From: Cellulophaga sp. 20_2_10
GTDB taxonomy: Bacteria > Bacteroidota > Bacteroidia > Flavobacteriales > Flavobacteriaceae
Length of the DNA: 64,000 nucleotides
Direction of reading: 5' to 3'
Assembly (NCBI RefSeq): GCF_023476645.1
Contig: NZ_JAMCOJ010000002.1
Location: 219,561-283,560, forward strand
The position numbers and the translations under genes are program-made. The notes beneath the pieces were generated by a model that worked only from the letters and a program-made list of their open reading frames with translations, was not told the origin of the DNA and did no database searches. Below, in pieces: positions 9,234-18,988 of the stretch. Within the stretch, counting starts at the first letter, position 1; each line of letters starts with the position of its first letter.

Positions 9234-9824
9234 ATGCAGAGTGAAAAAGAAAAAATGCTTTCTGGTAAACCGTATTCGCCTTTTGATAAAGAATTAACAG
9301 CGGAGCGTTTTAAAGCCAAAGAAATTATTTTTAATTTTAACTCTCGTAGACCAACAGAAGTAAAAGAACAAAAGCAAGATTTAATTCAGCTTTTTACAAA
9401 AACACCTAAGCGGTTCTATATAGAGCCGCCCTTTAGGTGCGATTATGGTTATAATATAGAAATTGGCATAAACTTTTTTGCCAATTATAACCTTACCATT
9501 TTAGACTGCGCAAAAGTAACCATAGGAGATCATGTAATGTTAGGGCCTAATGTTGCTATTTATACCGCAGCACACCCAATTCACTATACCGTTAGAAACA
9601 AACACTATGAGCACGCTTTGCCTATAACTATTGGCGATAATGTGTGGATCGGTGGTAACGTAGTTTTAAATCCAGGAGTGACCATTGGTGCTAATACCGT
9701 TATAGGTTCTGGAAGTGTAGTTACTAAAGATATTCCTAGTAATGTAATAGCAGTGGGGAACCCTTGCAAAGTAAAAAGAGAAATTACAGAAGAAGACAAA
9801 GATTATTTTAATAGTAAAGCATAA
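9234..9824 (+). CDS. Sugar O-acetyltransferase (Maa/LacA type, left-handed beta-helix)
   Basis: A 196-residue hexapeptide-repeat enzyme. The N-terminal helical part (MLSGKPYSPFDKEL...RAKEI-like) is the Maa domain, then PFRCDYGYNIEIG leads into the beta-helix. AAHPIH contains the catalytic His, and the C-terminal coils include IGDNVWIGGNVV and VIGSGSVVTKDIP. It transfers acetyl from acetyl-CoA to a sugar or similar hydroxyl. It follows the cysteine synthase at 12 bp on the same strand. Confidence 0.88.
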   Translation: MQSEKEKMLSGKPYSPFDKELTAERFKAKEIIFNFNSRRPTEVKEQKQDLIQLFTKTPKRFYIEPPFRCDYGYNIEIGINFFANYNLTILDCAKVTIGDHVMLGPNVAIYTAAHPIHYTVRNKHYEHALPITIGDNVWIGGNVVLNPGVTIGANTVIGSGSVVTKDIPSNVIAVGNPCKVKREITEEDKDYFNSKA

Positions 9825-9852
9825 CTTCATCCTTGATTTTAATTTTTTTATA

Positions 9853-10638
9853 ATGATAGCTCTAAAATTACCAAGCCAAACCGTTAAGATTGATAAAGGT
9901 GAATTAGTAAGTTACAACGTTAATTCGGTTGAATATATACACCAAAAAGGAGCTCCAGGATGGCGAAATGCAGATACAGAAATGTTTCCTGTTATTGGGC
10001 CTACTGCAGAAGCAAACTTTACGGTTTGGACACCTAAAGGAGATGCAATACAAGACCAACATGGGCTTTTAAGAGAGTTAATATATACGTTGGTAAAGGC
10101 AGATGATACTACTGCAATTTTTCAGAAAGAATATCTAGCTAATACTAAAATAGCAAACTCCAAATATCCTGATAAATCTACAGTGAGTGAGTTGTATTGG
10201 CCTTATAATTTTAAATTTCAAAAAAAATACGAGCTTACAAAAAATGGTTTAGAGATTACCTTTGTAATTACAGCAGAAGAGGGTATGCCTTATATGTTAG
10301 GGTATCATCCAGCATTTAAAACAGAAAGTAAATTTACCGAACTATCCGCAGAGAATAATAGTACTATTAATGTAAAAGAAATACAAGCAGTTGGTAATAG
10401 AGCCTATTTGTTGGAAAACAGAACTGAGACAACACTTAAAAATACAAATTCGGTAACAATACAAACTAAAGGGTTTAAACATCTTATGTTATGGACAGCG
10501 GTAGATACTATGTTGTGTATAGAGCCTATTACATTTTACCCTTATGCGGTTACCCAAGATAAATTATCTGAAGGATATAGTTATATGGGCAAGTTGCCGG
10601 CAGAATATAAGGTGTTTTTAAAGCCAACTTATTTATAG
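9853..10638 (+). CDS. Aldose 1-epimerase family protein
   Basis: A 261-residue protein with the galactose mutarotase-like fold. It has QDQHGLLRE (early His), GYHPAFKT (the second conserved His) and a late CIEPITFYPYA where the Glu matches the catalytic base position. It is short and closer to the cytosolic YeaD/LacX-like members than to GalM. It lies 28 bp after the sugar acetyltransferase, which suggests a carbohydrate pairing. Confidence 0.84.
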   Translation: MIALKLPSQTVKIDKGELVSYNVNSVEYIHQKGAPGWRNADTEMFPVIGPTAEANFTVWTPKGDAIQDQHGLLRELIYTLVKADDTTAIFQKEYLANTKIANSKYPDKSTVSELYWPYNFKFQKKYELTKNGLEITFVITAEEGMPYMLGYHPAFKTESKFTELSAENNSTINVKEIQAVGNRAYLLENRTETTLKNTNSVTIQTKGFKHLMLWTAVDTMLCIEPITFYPYAVTQDKLSEGYSYMGKLPAEYKVFLKPTYL

Positions 10639-10712
10639 TTTAATAAATTAGTTGTCACCCAATTTTTCAATTTTATAATATATAGTATAAACAATAATAG
10701 TAAATTTGTTTA

Positions 10713-12437
10713 ATGCAGAATTTCTTTCCAATACTTGCGTGGCTTAAAACTTATAAAAAAGGAGATCTTATAAAAGATTTACTTGCGGGTTTTACTGTAG
10801 GTATCATCTTAATACCGCAGGGTATGGCGTATGCTATGATAGCAGGTTTACCACCTGTTTATGGTTTGTATGCAGCATTGTTCCCTACATTAATGTATGT
10901 TTTTTTAGGCACATCTAGGCAGTTAGCAGTTGGTCCGGTTGCTATGGATTCTTTATTGGTTGCCGCTGGTTTAGGAGCTTTGTCACTCGCTACAACAGAA
11001 GACTATATTTCTATGGCCATTGTATTGGCTTTTATGGTTGGTGCTACTCAGTTTTTATTGGGTCTGTTTAGAATGGGTTTTTTGGTCAACTTTATGTCTA
11101 AACCCGTAATTAGTGGGTTTACTTCTGGAGCAGCAATTATAATAATGTTTAGTCAACTTAAGCACTTATTAGGAGCCAATATAGAAGGTAGTAGTAAGTT
11201 TATAGCATTAATAAAGAATGTTATGGCTAAGATAGCAGAAACCAATATGTACGACTTTGCTATTGGTATTGTTGGTATTATTTTAATTGTAGTTCTTAAA
11301 AAAGTAAATAAAAAATTACCTTCTATTTTATTTGTGGTTGTACTAGGTATATTGGCTGTTTATTTTTTTAATCTAGATCAATATGGTGTAAAAATTGTGG
11401 GTGCTATTCCAGACGGATTACCTTCTTTTGGTGTGCCTAACATAAATGTAAAAAACATCTTAGATATTTGGCCTATAGCAGTTACATTGGCTTTAGTTGG
11501 GTATTTAGAAGCTATTTCTATTGGTAAGGCATTAGAAGAAAAAAGCGGAGAAGAAACTATAGATGCAAACAAAGAGTTAATTGCCATTGGCTCTTCTAAT
11601 ATGGTAGGGTCTTTTTTTAGATCTTTTCCGGTTACAGCTAGTTTTTCTAGATCAGCAATTAATTACGAAGCAGGAGCAAAGACCAATTTAGCATCACTTT
11701 TTAGTGTTGTAATGGTGGTGGTTGTATTGCTTTTTTTAACACCTCTATTTTTCTATCTACCTAATGCAGTATTGGCATCTATTATAATGGTTTCTGTTTT
11801 TGGACTAATAGATCTTAGTTATCCTAAAGAATTATGGATACACCGTAAAGATGAATTTTTAGTGCTATTAGCAACATTTATTTGCACCATCTTTATTGGT
11901 ATAAAAGAAGGGATTTTGGTAGGTGTTTTATTTTCTTTATTGTTAATGGTTTACAGAACATCTAAACCACATTTTGCGGTGTTAGGCAATGTAAAAGATA
12001 CCGATTATTATAAAAATGTAAGTCGTTTTGGGACAGAGGTAATTACTAGAGAAGATCTTTTAGTTGTTAGGTTTGATGCACAATTGTACTTTGGTAATGC
12101 AAGTTATTTTAAAACCGAATTGTATAAACACATAGAGAAAAAAGGCGCTGCTCTAAAAGGCGTAATATTAAATGCAGAAGCTATTAATTATATAGATTCT
12201 AGTGCAGCCCAAATGTTAGAGAAAGTAATTAGAGAAATACACGATAAAAATATTCAGTTTTATGTAGCTGGTGCAATAGGACCTGCACGAGATATTATTT
12301 TTACAAGCGGAATTATAACAGAACTGCACAGGGAATTTTTATTTGTAAAGACAGTAGAAGCTGTTACTTATTTTGATGAACCTAAAGAGATATCAATGTT
12401 GAGAGCTAAAGTAGCTCATCAAAAGAATTTTAACTGA
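10713..12437 (+). CDS. SulP family anion transporter with STAS domain
   Basis: A 574-residue protein with the SulP signature IPQGMAYAMIAGLPPVYGLYA near residues 38-60, 10-14 TM segments to about residue 430, and a C-terminal STAS domain (about 440-555; VILNAEAINYIDSSA carries the conserved DSS loop). SulP carriers move sulfate, bicarbonate or other anions with Na+ or H+. With the sulfur-handling MBL/rhodanese gene next, sulfate or sulfite transport is plausible but unproven. Its TGA stop lies inside the palindrome at 12433-12448. Confidence 0.88.
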   Translation: MQNFFPILAWLKTYKKGDLIKDLLAGFTVGIILIPQGMAYAMIAGLPPVYGLYAALFPTLMYVFLGTSRQLAVGPVAMDSLLVAAGLGALSLATTEDYISMAIVLAFMVGATQFLLGLFRMGFLVNFMSKPVISGFTSGAAIIIMFSQLKHLLGANIEGSSKFIALIKNVMAKIAETNMYDFAIGIVGIILIVVLKKVNKKLPSILFVVVLGILAVYFFNLDQYGVKIVGAIPDGLPSFGVPNINVKNILDIWPIAVTLALVGYLEAISIGKALEEKSGEETIDANKELIAIGSSNMVGSFFRSFPVTASFSRSAINYEAGAKTNLASLFSVVMVVVVLLFLTPLFFYLPNAVLASIIMVSVFGLIDLSYPKELWIHRKDEFLVLLATFICTIFIGIKEGILVGVLFSLLLMVYRTSKPHFAVLGNVKDTDYYKNVSRFGTEVITREDLLVVRFDAQLYFGNASYFKTELYKHIEKKGAALKGVILNAEAINYIDSSAAQMLEKVIREIHDKNIQFYVAGAIGPARDIIFTSGIITELHREFLFVKTVEAVTYFDEPKEISMLRAKVAHQKNFN

Positions 12438-12448
12438 TAAATATCAGT
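12433..12448. promoter_or_regulatory. FNR/CRP-type palindrome ACTGATAAATATCAGT
   Basis: A 16-bp inverted repeat with TGA-N6-TCA half-sites (TGAT-AAAT-ATCA), the FNR/CRP-family core, centred about 56-62 bp upstream of the MBL/rhodanese start. It shares 14 of 16 bases with the minus-strand reading of the palindrome at 19180-19195 and resembles the one at 16657-16672. Confidence 0.6.
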
Positions 12449-12502
12449 ATTATAAAAAATAAAAAAGCGTAATTTTACGTCTATTGAAAATAGAAATTGA
12501 CT

Positions 12503-13912
12503 ATGAACATAGAACAGATTTATACAGGATGTTTAGCGCAAGGCGCATATTATATAGAGAGTAATGGTGAGGTTGCAATTATAGATCCGTTAAGAGAAAT
12601 AGATCCATATCTAAAAAGAGCAACTGCAGATAAGGCTACAGTAAAGTATATTTTTGAAACACATTTTCACGCCGATTTTGTAAGCGGACACGTTTCTTTA
12701 TCAAAGGCTACGGGTGCTCCAATAGTTTTTGGTCCTAATGCTGTTACTAGTTTTGATGCTATTATAGCTAAAGATCTACAAGAGTTTAAAGTTGGTAACA
12801 TTACTATAGTTGTTTTGCATACGCCAGGGCACACTATGGAAAGTACAACCTATTTATTACGTGATGAAAACGGTAAAAATCACGCTATTTTCTCTGGAGA
12901 TACATTATTTTTAGGTGATGTTGGTAGACCAGATTTAGCACAAAAAGTAGGGGAGATTACAGAAAAAGATTTAGCTGGCTTTTTGTTTGATAGTTTACGC
13001 AACAAAATTATGCCTTTAGCAGATGATGTTATTGTGTATCCAGCTCACGGTGCAGGTTCTGCTTGTGGTAAAAATATGATGAAGGAAACGGTTGATACTT
13101 TAGGCAACCAAAAGAAAATGAATTACGCCTTACGTGCAGATATGACTAAGGACGAATTTATAAAAGAGGTAACAGATGGTTTAGCTCCACCTCCAAAATA
13201 TTTTCCTTTAAATGTAAAGATGAATAAAGAGGGGTATGATGATATTGATGTTGTACAAGAAAGAGGAACAACACCTTTATCACCTGAAGAATTAGAAGTT
13301 CTAGCAAATGAAACTGGCGCTATTGTTTTAGATGTAAGGCACCAAAATGAATATGTTAAGGAACATATTCCTAGATCTATTTTTATTGGACTTAATGGTA
13401 GTTTTGCTCCTTGGGTAGGCGCTTTAATTGCAGATGTAAAACAACCGCTTATATTAGTTGTACCAGAAGGATTAGAGAAAGAAGCAATTACACGTTTATC
13501 TCGTGTTGGTTTTGATCATACTATTGGATATTTAAAAGGAGGAATAAAAGCATGGAAAGCCGCAGGTAAAGAAATAGATAGTTTACGTTCTATTTCTGCT
13601 GAAGATGCTAAAGCTGAGGTGTTAAAAAATAATGCTACTATTTTTGATGTGCGTAAGGACACAGAATTCGAAGCAGAGCATATAGAAGGAGCTAAAAGCA
13701 CACCTTTAAGTGTGTTAAATAGTCATTTGGCAGAGTTTCCTAAAGATGAGCCTTTTTATGTACACTGTGCAGGTGGTTACAGATCTGTAATTGCTGCATC
13801 TATATTAAAAAGTAGAGGTATTCATAACTTAGTAGATGTTGCAGGTGGTTTTGCTGCTATGCGCACTGCAGATATGAATATTACAAAATTTGTTTGTCCG
13901 TCTACATTATAG
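12503..13912 (+). CDS. MBL-fold hydrolase with two rhodanese domains (persulfide dioxygenase-like)
   Basis: A ~470-residue fusion. The N-terminal metallo-beta-lactamase domain has THFHADFVSGH (HxHxDxxxGH metal motif), HTPGHT and FSGDTLF, as in ETHE1-like persulfide dioxygenases. Two rhodanese domains follow, roughly 265-365 and 370-470. The second has an intact active-site loop HCAGGYRS; the first has VVPEGLEKE in that position and lacks the cysteine. An in-frame ATG at 12497 would add two residues. It probably handles glutathione- or thiol-bound sulfane sulfur. An FNR-type site lies upstream. Confidence 0.87.
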   Translation: MNIEQIYTGCLAQGAYYIESNGEVAIIDPLREIDPYLKRATADKATVKYIFETHFHADFVSGHVSLSKATGAPIVFGPNAVTSFDAIIAKDLQEFKVGNITIVVLHTPGHTMESTTYLLRDENGKNHAIFSGDTLFLGDVGRPDLAQKVGEITEKDLAGFLFDSLRNKIMPLADDVIVYPAHGAGSACGKNMMKETVDTLGNQKKMNYALRADMTKDEFIKEVTDGLAPPPKYFPLNVKMNKEGYDDIDVVQERGTTPLSPEELEVLANETGAIVLDVRHQNEYVKEHIPRSIFIGLNGSFAPWVGALIADVKQPLILVVPEGLEKEAITRLSRVGFDHTIGYLKGGIKAWKAAGKEIDSLRSISAEDAKAEVLKNNATIFDVRKDTEFEAEHIEGAKSTPLSVLNSHLAEFPKDEPFYVHCAGGYRSVIAASILKSRGIHNLVDVAGGFAAMRTADMNITKFVCPSTL

Positions 13913-13933
13913 TAGCACCATAACATAATTTAT

Positions 13934-13985
13934 AAAAGGTTAAAACCGTTTAGTATAAGCTAAGCAGTTTTAACCTTTTTTGTTT
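13934..13985 (+). terminator. Rho-independent terminator after the MBL/rhodanese gene
   Basis: A 13-bp stem (13934-13946 with 13967-13979; AAAAGGTTAAAAC and its complement) with a 20-base loop, followed by a T-rich run. Confidence 0.8.
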
Positions 13986-14113
13986 TTACTTCTTACTGTT
14001 CTTAATGCGTCATAATTGCCTCAAAAGCATCTGTTAGTCGAAAAAAAATTGCTTGGCTAAGGTCTTTTAAATACATTGTACAGTAAATTAATAACAACCA
14101 CATAAACTACTGC

Positions 14114-15484
14114 ATGAAAACTACTGAGAAAATACCTGTTGTAACCAAAAAAATGTTGCTTCCGTTTATTTTAATTACGTCTTTATTTGCGTTATGGGGA
14201 TTTGCAAATGCAGTAACAGACCCAATGGTATCTGCATTTAAAAAGGTGTTAGAATTAAGTAACACACAGGCATCTATGGTGCAAATGGCTTTTTACGGAG
14301 GGTATTTCTGTATGGCTTTGCCAGCAGCAATGTTTATGCGTAAATATTCTTATAAAGTAGGTGTGTTAATTGGTTTAGGGTTGTTTGCTACAGGAGCATT
14401 ACTTTTTTATCCGGCAGCAGTAACAGAACAATTTTGGTTTTTTTGCTTGGGATTGTATATTTTAACTTTTGGTTTGGCTTTTTTAGAGACTGCAGCAAAT
14501 CCATATGCCTTAGCAATGGGCGCAAAAGAAACGGCGACACAACGTTTAAATTTGGCACAAGCTTTTAATCCGGTTGGTTTAATAGCAGGTATATTAATTG
14601 CTAAATTTTTTGTTGCAGAAAAATTACAGTCAGACGATTTTGATAATTTCGCAGCTTTAGACTCCGTAAAAAAAGCAGCCATAACAGCATCAGATTTAGC
14701 AGTAATTAGAGATCCTTATGTAATATTAGGTTTGGTGTTAATTGGGTTTTTTATCTTGTTTTTGGTAAGTAAAATGCCTCAGAACAGTACAGAAGGTAAA
14801 ATGCCAAGTATAAAAGAGACATTTAAAGACTTAGCAAAAAATAAAAAATATGCACTGGGTGTTTTAGCCCAAGTACTATACGTTGGTGCACAAATTATGT
14901 GTTGGACGTATATTTATCAATACGTAGAAGGATTGGTAAATACAGGAGTATTTAAAGAAAGTTACATTACTGTGTTTGGTACAGAGGTGTTAAAAGACGG
15001 ATTTTATTATCAAATTATAGCATTTTTACTTTTTGTGGTAGGTAGAGTTATTGGAACAGCAATGTTGCGTTATATGAGCGCCGGTAAATTACTATCTGGC
15101 TTTGCTGTATTGGCAATGGTGTTTGTTTGTGGTACTATATTTATAGATGGTATGTTTGGTTTATATAGCTTGGTAGGGGTATCGTTCTGTTTGTCTTTAA
15201 TGTTCCCAACAATTTACGGTATTGCGTTAGAAGGCTTAACAGAGGACCAGTCTAAAGTAGGTTCTGCAGGTTTAATAATGGCAATTGTTGGTGGTGCTTT
15301 AATGCCGCCATTACAAGGTTTAATAATAGATTTAGGAGGTACAGGAGTATCAGACACTACAGTGTTGGGAGTTTCAGAGATTAACTTCTCTTTTGTACTG
15401 CCACTTTTTTGCTTTTTATATATTGCCTGGTACGGTTTTACAGTGTATAAAAAGTACGAATCTAAAATTGTTACATCAGTTTAA
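14114..15484 (+). CDS. FucP-type sugar:H+ symporter (MFS)
   Basis: A 456-residue, 12-TM major facilitator of the FHS family. The signatures LWGFANAVTDPMV, QMAFYGGYFCMALPA, FLETAANPYALAMG and RLNLAQAFNPVG are those of L-fucose/glucose-galactose permeases. The substrate is a hexose, probably fucose-like or N-acetylglucosamine. It is isolated by a terminator upstream. The following lactonase gene may or may not be related in function. Confidence 0.86.
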   Translation: MKTTEKIPVVTKKMLLPFILITSLFALWGFANAVTDPMVSAFKKVLELSNTQASMVQMAFYGGYFCMALPAAMFMRKYSYKVGVLIGLGLFATGALLFYPAAVTEQFWFFCLGLYILTFGLAFLETAANPYALAMGAKETATQRLNLAQAFNPVGLIAGILIAKFFVAEKLQSDDFDNFAALDSVKKAAITASDLAVIRDPYVILGLVLIGFFILFLVSKMPQNSTEGKMPSIKETFKDLAKNKKYALGVLAQVLYVGAQIMCWTYIYQYVEGLVNTGVFKESYITVFGTEVLKDGFYYQIIAFLLFVVGRVIGTAMLRYMSAGKLLSGFAVLAMVFVCGTIFIDGMFGLYSLVGVSFCLSLMFPTIYGIALEGLTEDQSKVGSAGLIMAIVGGALMPPLQGLIIDLGGTGVSDTTVLGVSEINFSFVLPLFCFLYIAWYGFTVYKKYESKIVTSV

Positions 15485-15585
15485 TATCATAATCTAGATT
15501 CTTAATGTTATAAATTTTTAGACGCTATAGACTTGTATGTGTCTTTTATTTGTAATTTGTGATTGAAATAATTAGCGTTAAAATT

Positions 15586-16635
15586 ATGATAGTATTGGTT
15601 GGTGGTTACACAGAAAAAATGTCTGAAACCCTAATAGGAAAAAGTAAAGGGATTTATATTCTAAAATGGAATGAAGATTCTGGAACGACTACAGAAATAG
15701 GACACTTACCACTAAAAAATCCTAGTTATTTTGTTTATAATGACAAAAACGATTGTTTGTATGTTATAGAAGAAATAGCCTATGAAGACACACCAAAACT
15801 AAAAGCTTTTAAGCATAATGGTAATGGTACTTACACCTTAATAGACGAAAAGTTTATACATGGTGCTTACCCATGCCATATTGCAATTTCTCCCAATGGT
15901 AAGGAGCTTTCGGTTGCCAATTACGGTACCGGAAACGCTGAGGTGTATGCCATACAAAAGAATGGGACTATGCAAAATGCACAAATACTGCAACATACAG
16001 GTAAAGGTGTAAACCCAAGCAGGCAAGAAGGTCCGCACGCGCATATGTGCTTGTACCATAAAAACAGAATGTATGTAACAGATTTAGGTTTAGATGTTGT
16101 TAAAACCTACGAGAAAGGTAGTAATACGGGTTTTATGAACAGGGCTAATTTAGATTTTAAAGTTGCAGCAGGTAGTGGAGCCAGACATTGTGTTTTTCAC
16201 CCTAGAAAAGACTTTGTATATGTATTAACCGAAATGTTTGGAACGGTAAATGTGTTTTCAACCAAAGACAGTACATTAGTGCAAACCCTAAAATTATTAC
16301 CAGATTCGTTTACAGATGTGCCGGGTGCGGCAGCCATCAGAATAACTGAAAATGGTAAATTCTTATATGCATCAGAAAGAACCACTAGTCAGATTATAGT
16401 TTTTAAGATTGATAAAAAATCTGGAGAATTAGAATTGGTACAGCGCATTGATGGAGGAGGGAAAGTGCCAAGAGATTTTAATTTGTCTCCCTCTGAAAAA
16501 TGGTTGTTAGTCGCGGGTCAAAGTTCTAACGATGTTACTGTTTTTAAACGTAATGATGATTTAGGAACCTTATCACTGTCACACAAAATAAAAGAATTAA
16601 ACACACCAACTTGCGTGCTTTGGCATAAGGCTTAA
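15586..16635 (+). CDS. Lactonase-family beta-propeller (YkgB/6-phosphogluconolactonase-like)
   Basis: A ~349-residue seven-bladed propeller with repeated blades such as LSVANYGTGNAEVYAI, GPHAHMCLY and KFLYASERTTSQIIVFKI. The GxHxH motif (GPHAH) and RHCVFHP are typical of the lactonase_7-bladed family that hydrolyses 6-phosphogluconolactone or other sugar lactones. I chose the ATG at 15586 over the GTG at 15559, because the protein then begins MIVLVGGYTE as in relatives. Confidence 0.84.
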   Translation: MIVLVGGYTEKMSETLIGKSKGIYILKWNEDSGTTTEIGHLPLKNPSYFVYNDKNDCLYVIEEIAYEDTPKLKAFKHNGNGTYTLIDEKFIHGAYPCHIAISPNGKELSVANYGTGNAEVYAIQKNGTMQNAQILQHTGKGVNPSRQEGPHAHMCLYHKNRMYVTDLGLDVVKTYEKGSNTGFMNRANLDFKVAAGSGARHCVFHPRKDFVYVLTEMFGTVNVFSTKDSTLVQTLKLLPDSFTDVPGAAAIRITENGKFLYASERTTSQIIVFKIDKKSGELELVQRIDGGGKVPRDFNLSPSEKWLLVAGQSSNDVTVFKRNDDLGTLSLSHKIKELNTPTCVLWHKA

Positions 16636-16656
16636 ATAACAGCTGTATTTTAAGAG

Positions 16657-16672
16657 TATGATATTTGTCATA
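16657..16672. promoter_or_regulatory. FNR/CRP-type palindrome TATGATATTTGTCATA
   Basis: A near-perfect 16-bp inverted repeat with TGA-N6-TCA, centred about 57 bp upstream of the hemN ATG. Anaerobic activation of hemN by FNR-type regulators is well known in other bacteria; the site here is inferred from sequence only. Confidence 0.6.
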
Positions 16673-16721
16673 GTTATAGCCTAAAATAGCCTGTATTTTT
16701 ACCCTAAAATACGCTATATAA

Positions 16722-18083
16722 ATGTGCAATTTAGTTCAGAAATATAATATACCAGGACCACGATATACCAGTTACCCAACCGTGCCTTATTGGGACAATG
16801 CTACATTTTCTGGTAGAGAATGGCAGCAAACACTTATACAATCTTTTACAGAAAGTAACCAAAAAGAAGGGATAAGCCTATACATACATTTGCCTTTTTG
16901 CGAGAGTCTTTGCACATTTTGTGGTTGCCATAAAAGAATAACTAAAAGACACGAGGTAGAGACACCGTATATACAAGCTGTACTTAAAGAATGGCAGTTG
17001 TATTGCGATATTTTACCAGAAAAACCAATTGTAAAAGAATTGCATTTGGGCGGTGGTACGCCAACTTTTTTTACTCCTGAAAATTTAAAAGAGTTAATAA
17101 ACGGTATTTTTAGAAAAGCCGACAAGGCTGCTGAGTACGAGTTTAGTTTTGAGGGCCACCCAAATAACACAACCAAAGAACATTTACAAGCATTATATAA
17201 CGTAGGTTTTAGACGTGTTAGTTATGGTGTACAAGATTATAATTTAACGGTACAAGAAGCTATACATAGAGTGCAACCTTTTGAGAATGTTAAAAATGTT
17301 ACCGAATGGGCTAGAGAAATAGGGTATACATCTATTGGACACGATATTATTTTTGGACTCCCTTTTCAGACTTTAGAGCACGTAGAAGAAACTATTTTAA
17401 AAACAAAAGAACTAGTGCCAGATAGGTTAGCTTTTTACAGCTATGCGCACGTGCCATGGTTAAAAGGAAACGGACAACGTGGTTATAGAGATGAAGATTT
17501 ACCAACAGCATCGCAAAAAAGGGAACAGTACGAAAAAGGAAAAAGCTTACTTGCTAGAGTAGGGTATAAGGAAATTGGGATGGATCATTTTGCTTTAGAG
17601 TCAGATAGTTTATATGTGTCTATGGATACAAATAAACTACACAGAAACTTTATGGGGTACACAGCATCTAAAACCCAAGTAATGATAGGTCTTGGTGCTT
17701 CTAGTATTAGCGATAGTTGGTATAGTTTTGCACAAAATGTAAAAAGTTTAGAAGAATACAGCCATTTAGTACTTAACAATATAATTCCTATTTATAGAGG
17801 GCATATTTTAACAGAAGAAGATCGAATAATAAGAAAACATATTTTAAATTTGATGTGTAGGTTAGAGACTTCTTGGAGCAATAAAGAAGAAGAATTTGCG
17901 CAGTTGCCAGATACTTTAGAAAAATTGCAAGAAATGAAAAATGACGGCCTAATAGAAATTTCTACTACAAAGCTTACCGTTTTGGATAAAGGAAGACCTT
18001 TTATTAGAAACATATGTATGGCTTTTGATGTTTTGTTGCATCAGAAAACACCACAAACAAGACTGTTTTCAATGACTATTTAA
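16722..18083 (+). CDS. hemN: Oxygen-independent coproporphyrinogen III oxidase
   Basis: A 453-residue radical SAM enzyme. GPRYTSYPT at residues 12-20 is diagnostic of true HemN, and IHLPFCESLCTFCGC (Cys60, Cys64, Cys67) binds the 4Fe-4S cluster and SAM. LHLGGGTPTFF and FGLPFQT follow at the usual places. It decarboxylates coproporphyrinogen III to protoporphyrinogen IX without oxygen. The FNR-type palindrome upstream and the universal stress gene 22 bp downstream fit a low-oxygen operon. Confidence 0.93.
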   Translation: MCNLVQKYNIPGPRYTSYPTVPYWDNATFSGREWQQTLIQSFTESNQKEGISLYIHLPFCESLCTFCGCHKRITKRHEVETPYIQAVLKEWQLYCDILPEKPIVKELHLGGGTPTFFTPENLKELINGIFRKADKAAEYEFSFEGHPNNTTKEHLQALYNVGFRRVSYGVQDYNLTVQEAIHRVQPFENVKNVTEWAREIGYTSIGHDIIFGLPFQTLEHVEETILKTKELVPDRLAFYSYAHVPWLKGNGQRGYRDEDLPTASQKREQYEKGKSLLARVGYKEIGMDHFALESDSLYVSMDTNKLHRNFMGYTASKTQVMIGLGASSISDSWYSFAQNVKSLEEYSHLVLNNIIPIYRGHILTEEDRIIRKHILNLMCRLETSWSNKEEEFAQLPDTLEKLQEMKNDGLIEISTTKLTVLDKGRPFIRNICMAFDVLLHQKTPQTRLFSMTI

Positions 18084-18105
18084 TGATAACCTATAAATGT
18101 AAACT

Positions 18106-18924
18106 ATGAAAAAAATTATTGTACCGGTAGACTTTTCAGATCAATCTAGTTATGCACTAGAAGTAGCTGCGTCTTTGGCTAAAAAGCACAATTCAGAAAT
18201 TATAATTTTGCATATGCTAGAGCTTAACTCTGTTATGATTTCATCTGAAGGTATACCACAGGAGCAAGTTGTGTTTTTACTAAAGTTAACTGAGAAAAGA
18301 TTAAAAGAGTTTTTAGATAAACCATTTTTAAAAGATATTACCGTTACACCTATAATAAAACATTATAAGGTTTTTAGTGAGGTTAACGAGGTTGCAGAAG
18401 ACCATAAGGCAGATTTAATTGTTATGGGCTCTCATGGAGTAGATGGTTTAGAAGAAATTTTTATAGGTAGTAACACAGAACGTGTAGTACGTAATGCAAA
18501 AATACCAGTGTTAATTATAAAAGAGCAGATTAAGGATTTTGATGTACAGTCTATCGTATATGCATCTAACTTTGAGCCAGAAGGCGTTAAAGCTTTTCAT
18601 AAAGTAAAAGCCTTTGCAGATCTTTTAAAAGCAACAGTTAATTACGTGTATGTAAATACGCCAGGAGACAACTTTTTAAGTACAGAAGATACATATACAA
18701 GAATAGCAGAGTTTATATCTACAGCTAATGCAGCGGTAGAAGTAGAAATTTATAATGACTATACGGTAGAAAAAGGAATTCTTAATTATAGCAATACAAC
18801 CAATGCAGATTTAATTGCAATGGCAACACACGGAAGAAAAGGGTTATCGCACTTTTTTATGGGTAGTATAGGAGAAGATATTGCTAACCACGCAAGTGTA
18901 CCAGTAGTTACATTTAAAATCTAA
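18106..18924 (+). CDS. Tandem universal stress protein (two Usp domains)
   Basis: A 272-residue protein with two UspA domains (about 1-145 and 146-272). The first has the full ATP-binding pattern GSHG-9-GS (VMGSHGVDGLEEIFIGS). The second has ATHGRKGLSHFFMGS, where the first Gly is Ala, so its nucleotide binding is less certain. In Bacteroidota such double Usp genes often sit with micro-oxic respiration genes. It lies 22 bp after hemN and ends at a strong terminator. Confidence 0.9.
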   Translation: MKKIIVPVDFSDQSSYALEVAASLAKKHNSEIIILHMLELNSVMISSEGIPQEQVVFLLKLTEKRLKEFLDKPFLKDITVTPIIKHYKVFSEVNEVAEDHKADLIVMGSHGVDGLEEIFIGSNTERVVRNAKIPVLIIKEQIKDFDVQSIVYASNFEPEGVKAFHKVKAFADLLKATVNYVYVNTPGDNFLSTEDTYTRIAEFISTANAAVEVEIYNDYTVEKGILNYSNTTNADLIAMATHGRKGLSHFFMGSIGEDIANHASVPVVTFKI

Positions 18925-18930
18925 CAAAAA

Positions 18931-18962
18931 AAAGAAGCAGGTTTTTTAAAACCTGCTTCTTT
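18931..18962. terminator. Bidirectional terminator between usp and the 43-aa gene
   Basis: A perfect 15-bp stem, AAAGAAGCAGGTTTT (18931-18945) and its complement (18948-18962), with a 2-base loop and A/T runs on both sides. It serves converging transcripts. Confidence 0.85.
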
Positions 18963-18988
18963 CATTTTAACCAACTATTACAACTAAA

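Noticed and set aside
9234-9824. Serine acetyltransferase (CysE) beside cysteine synthase
   Set aside because: The N-terminal Maa domain and single-coil pattern are those of sugar O-acetyltransferases; CysE features are absent.
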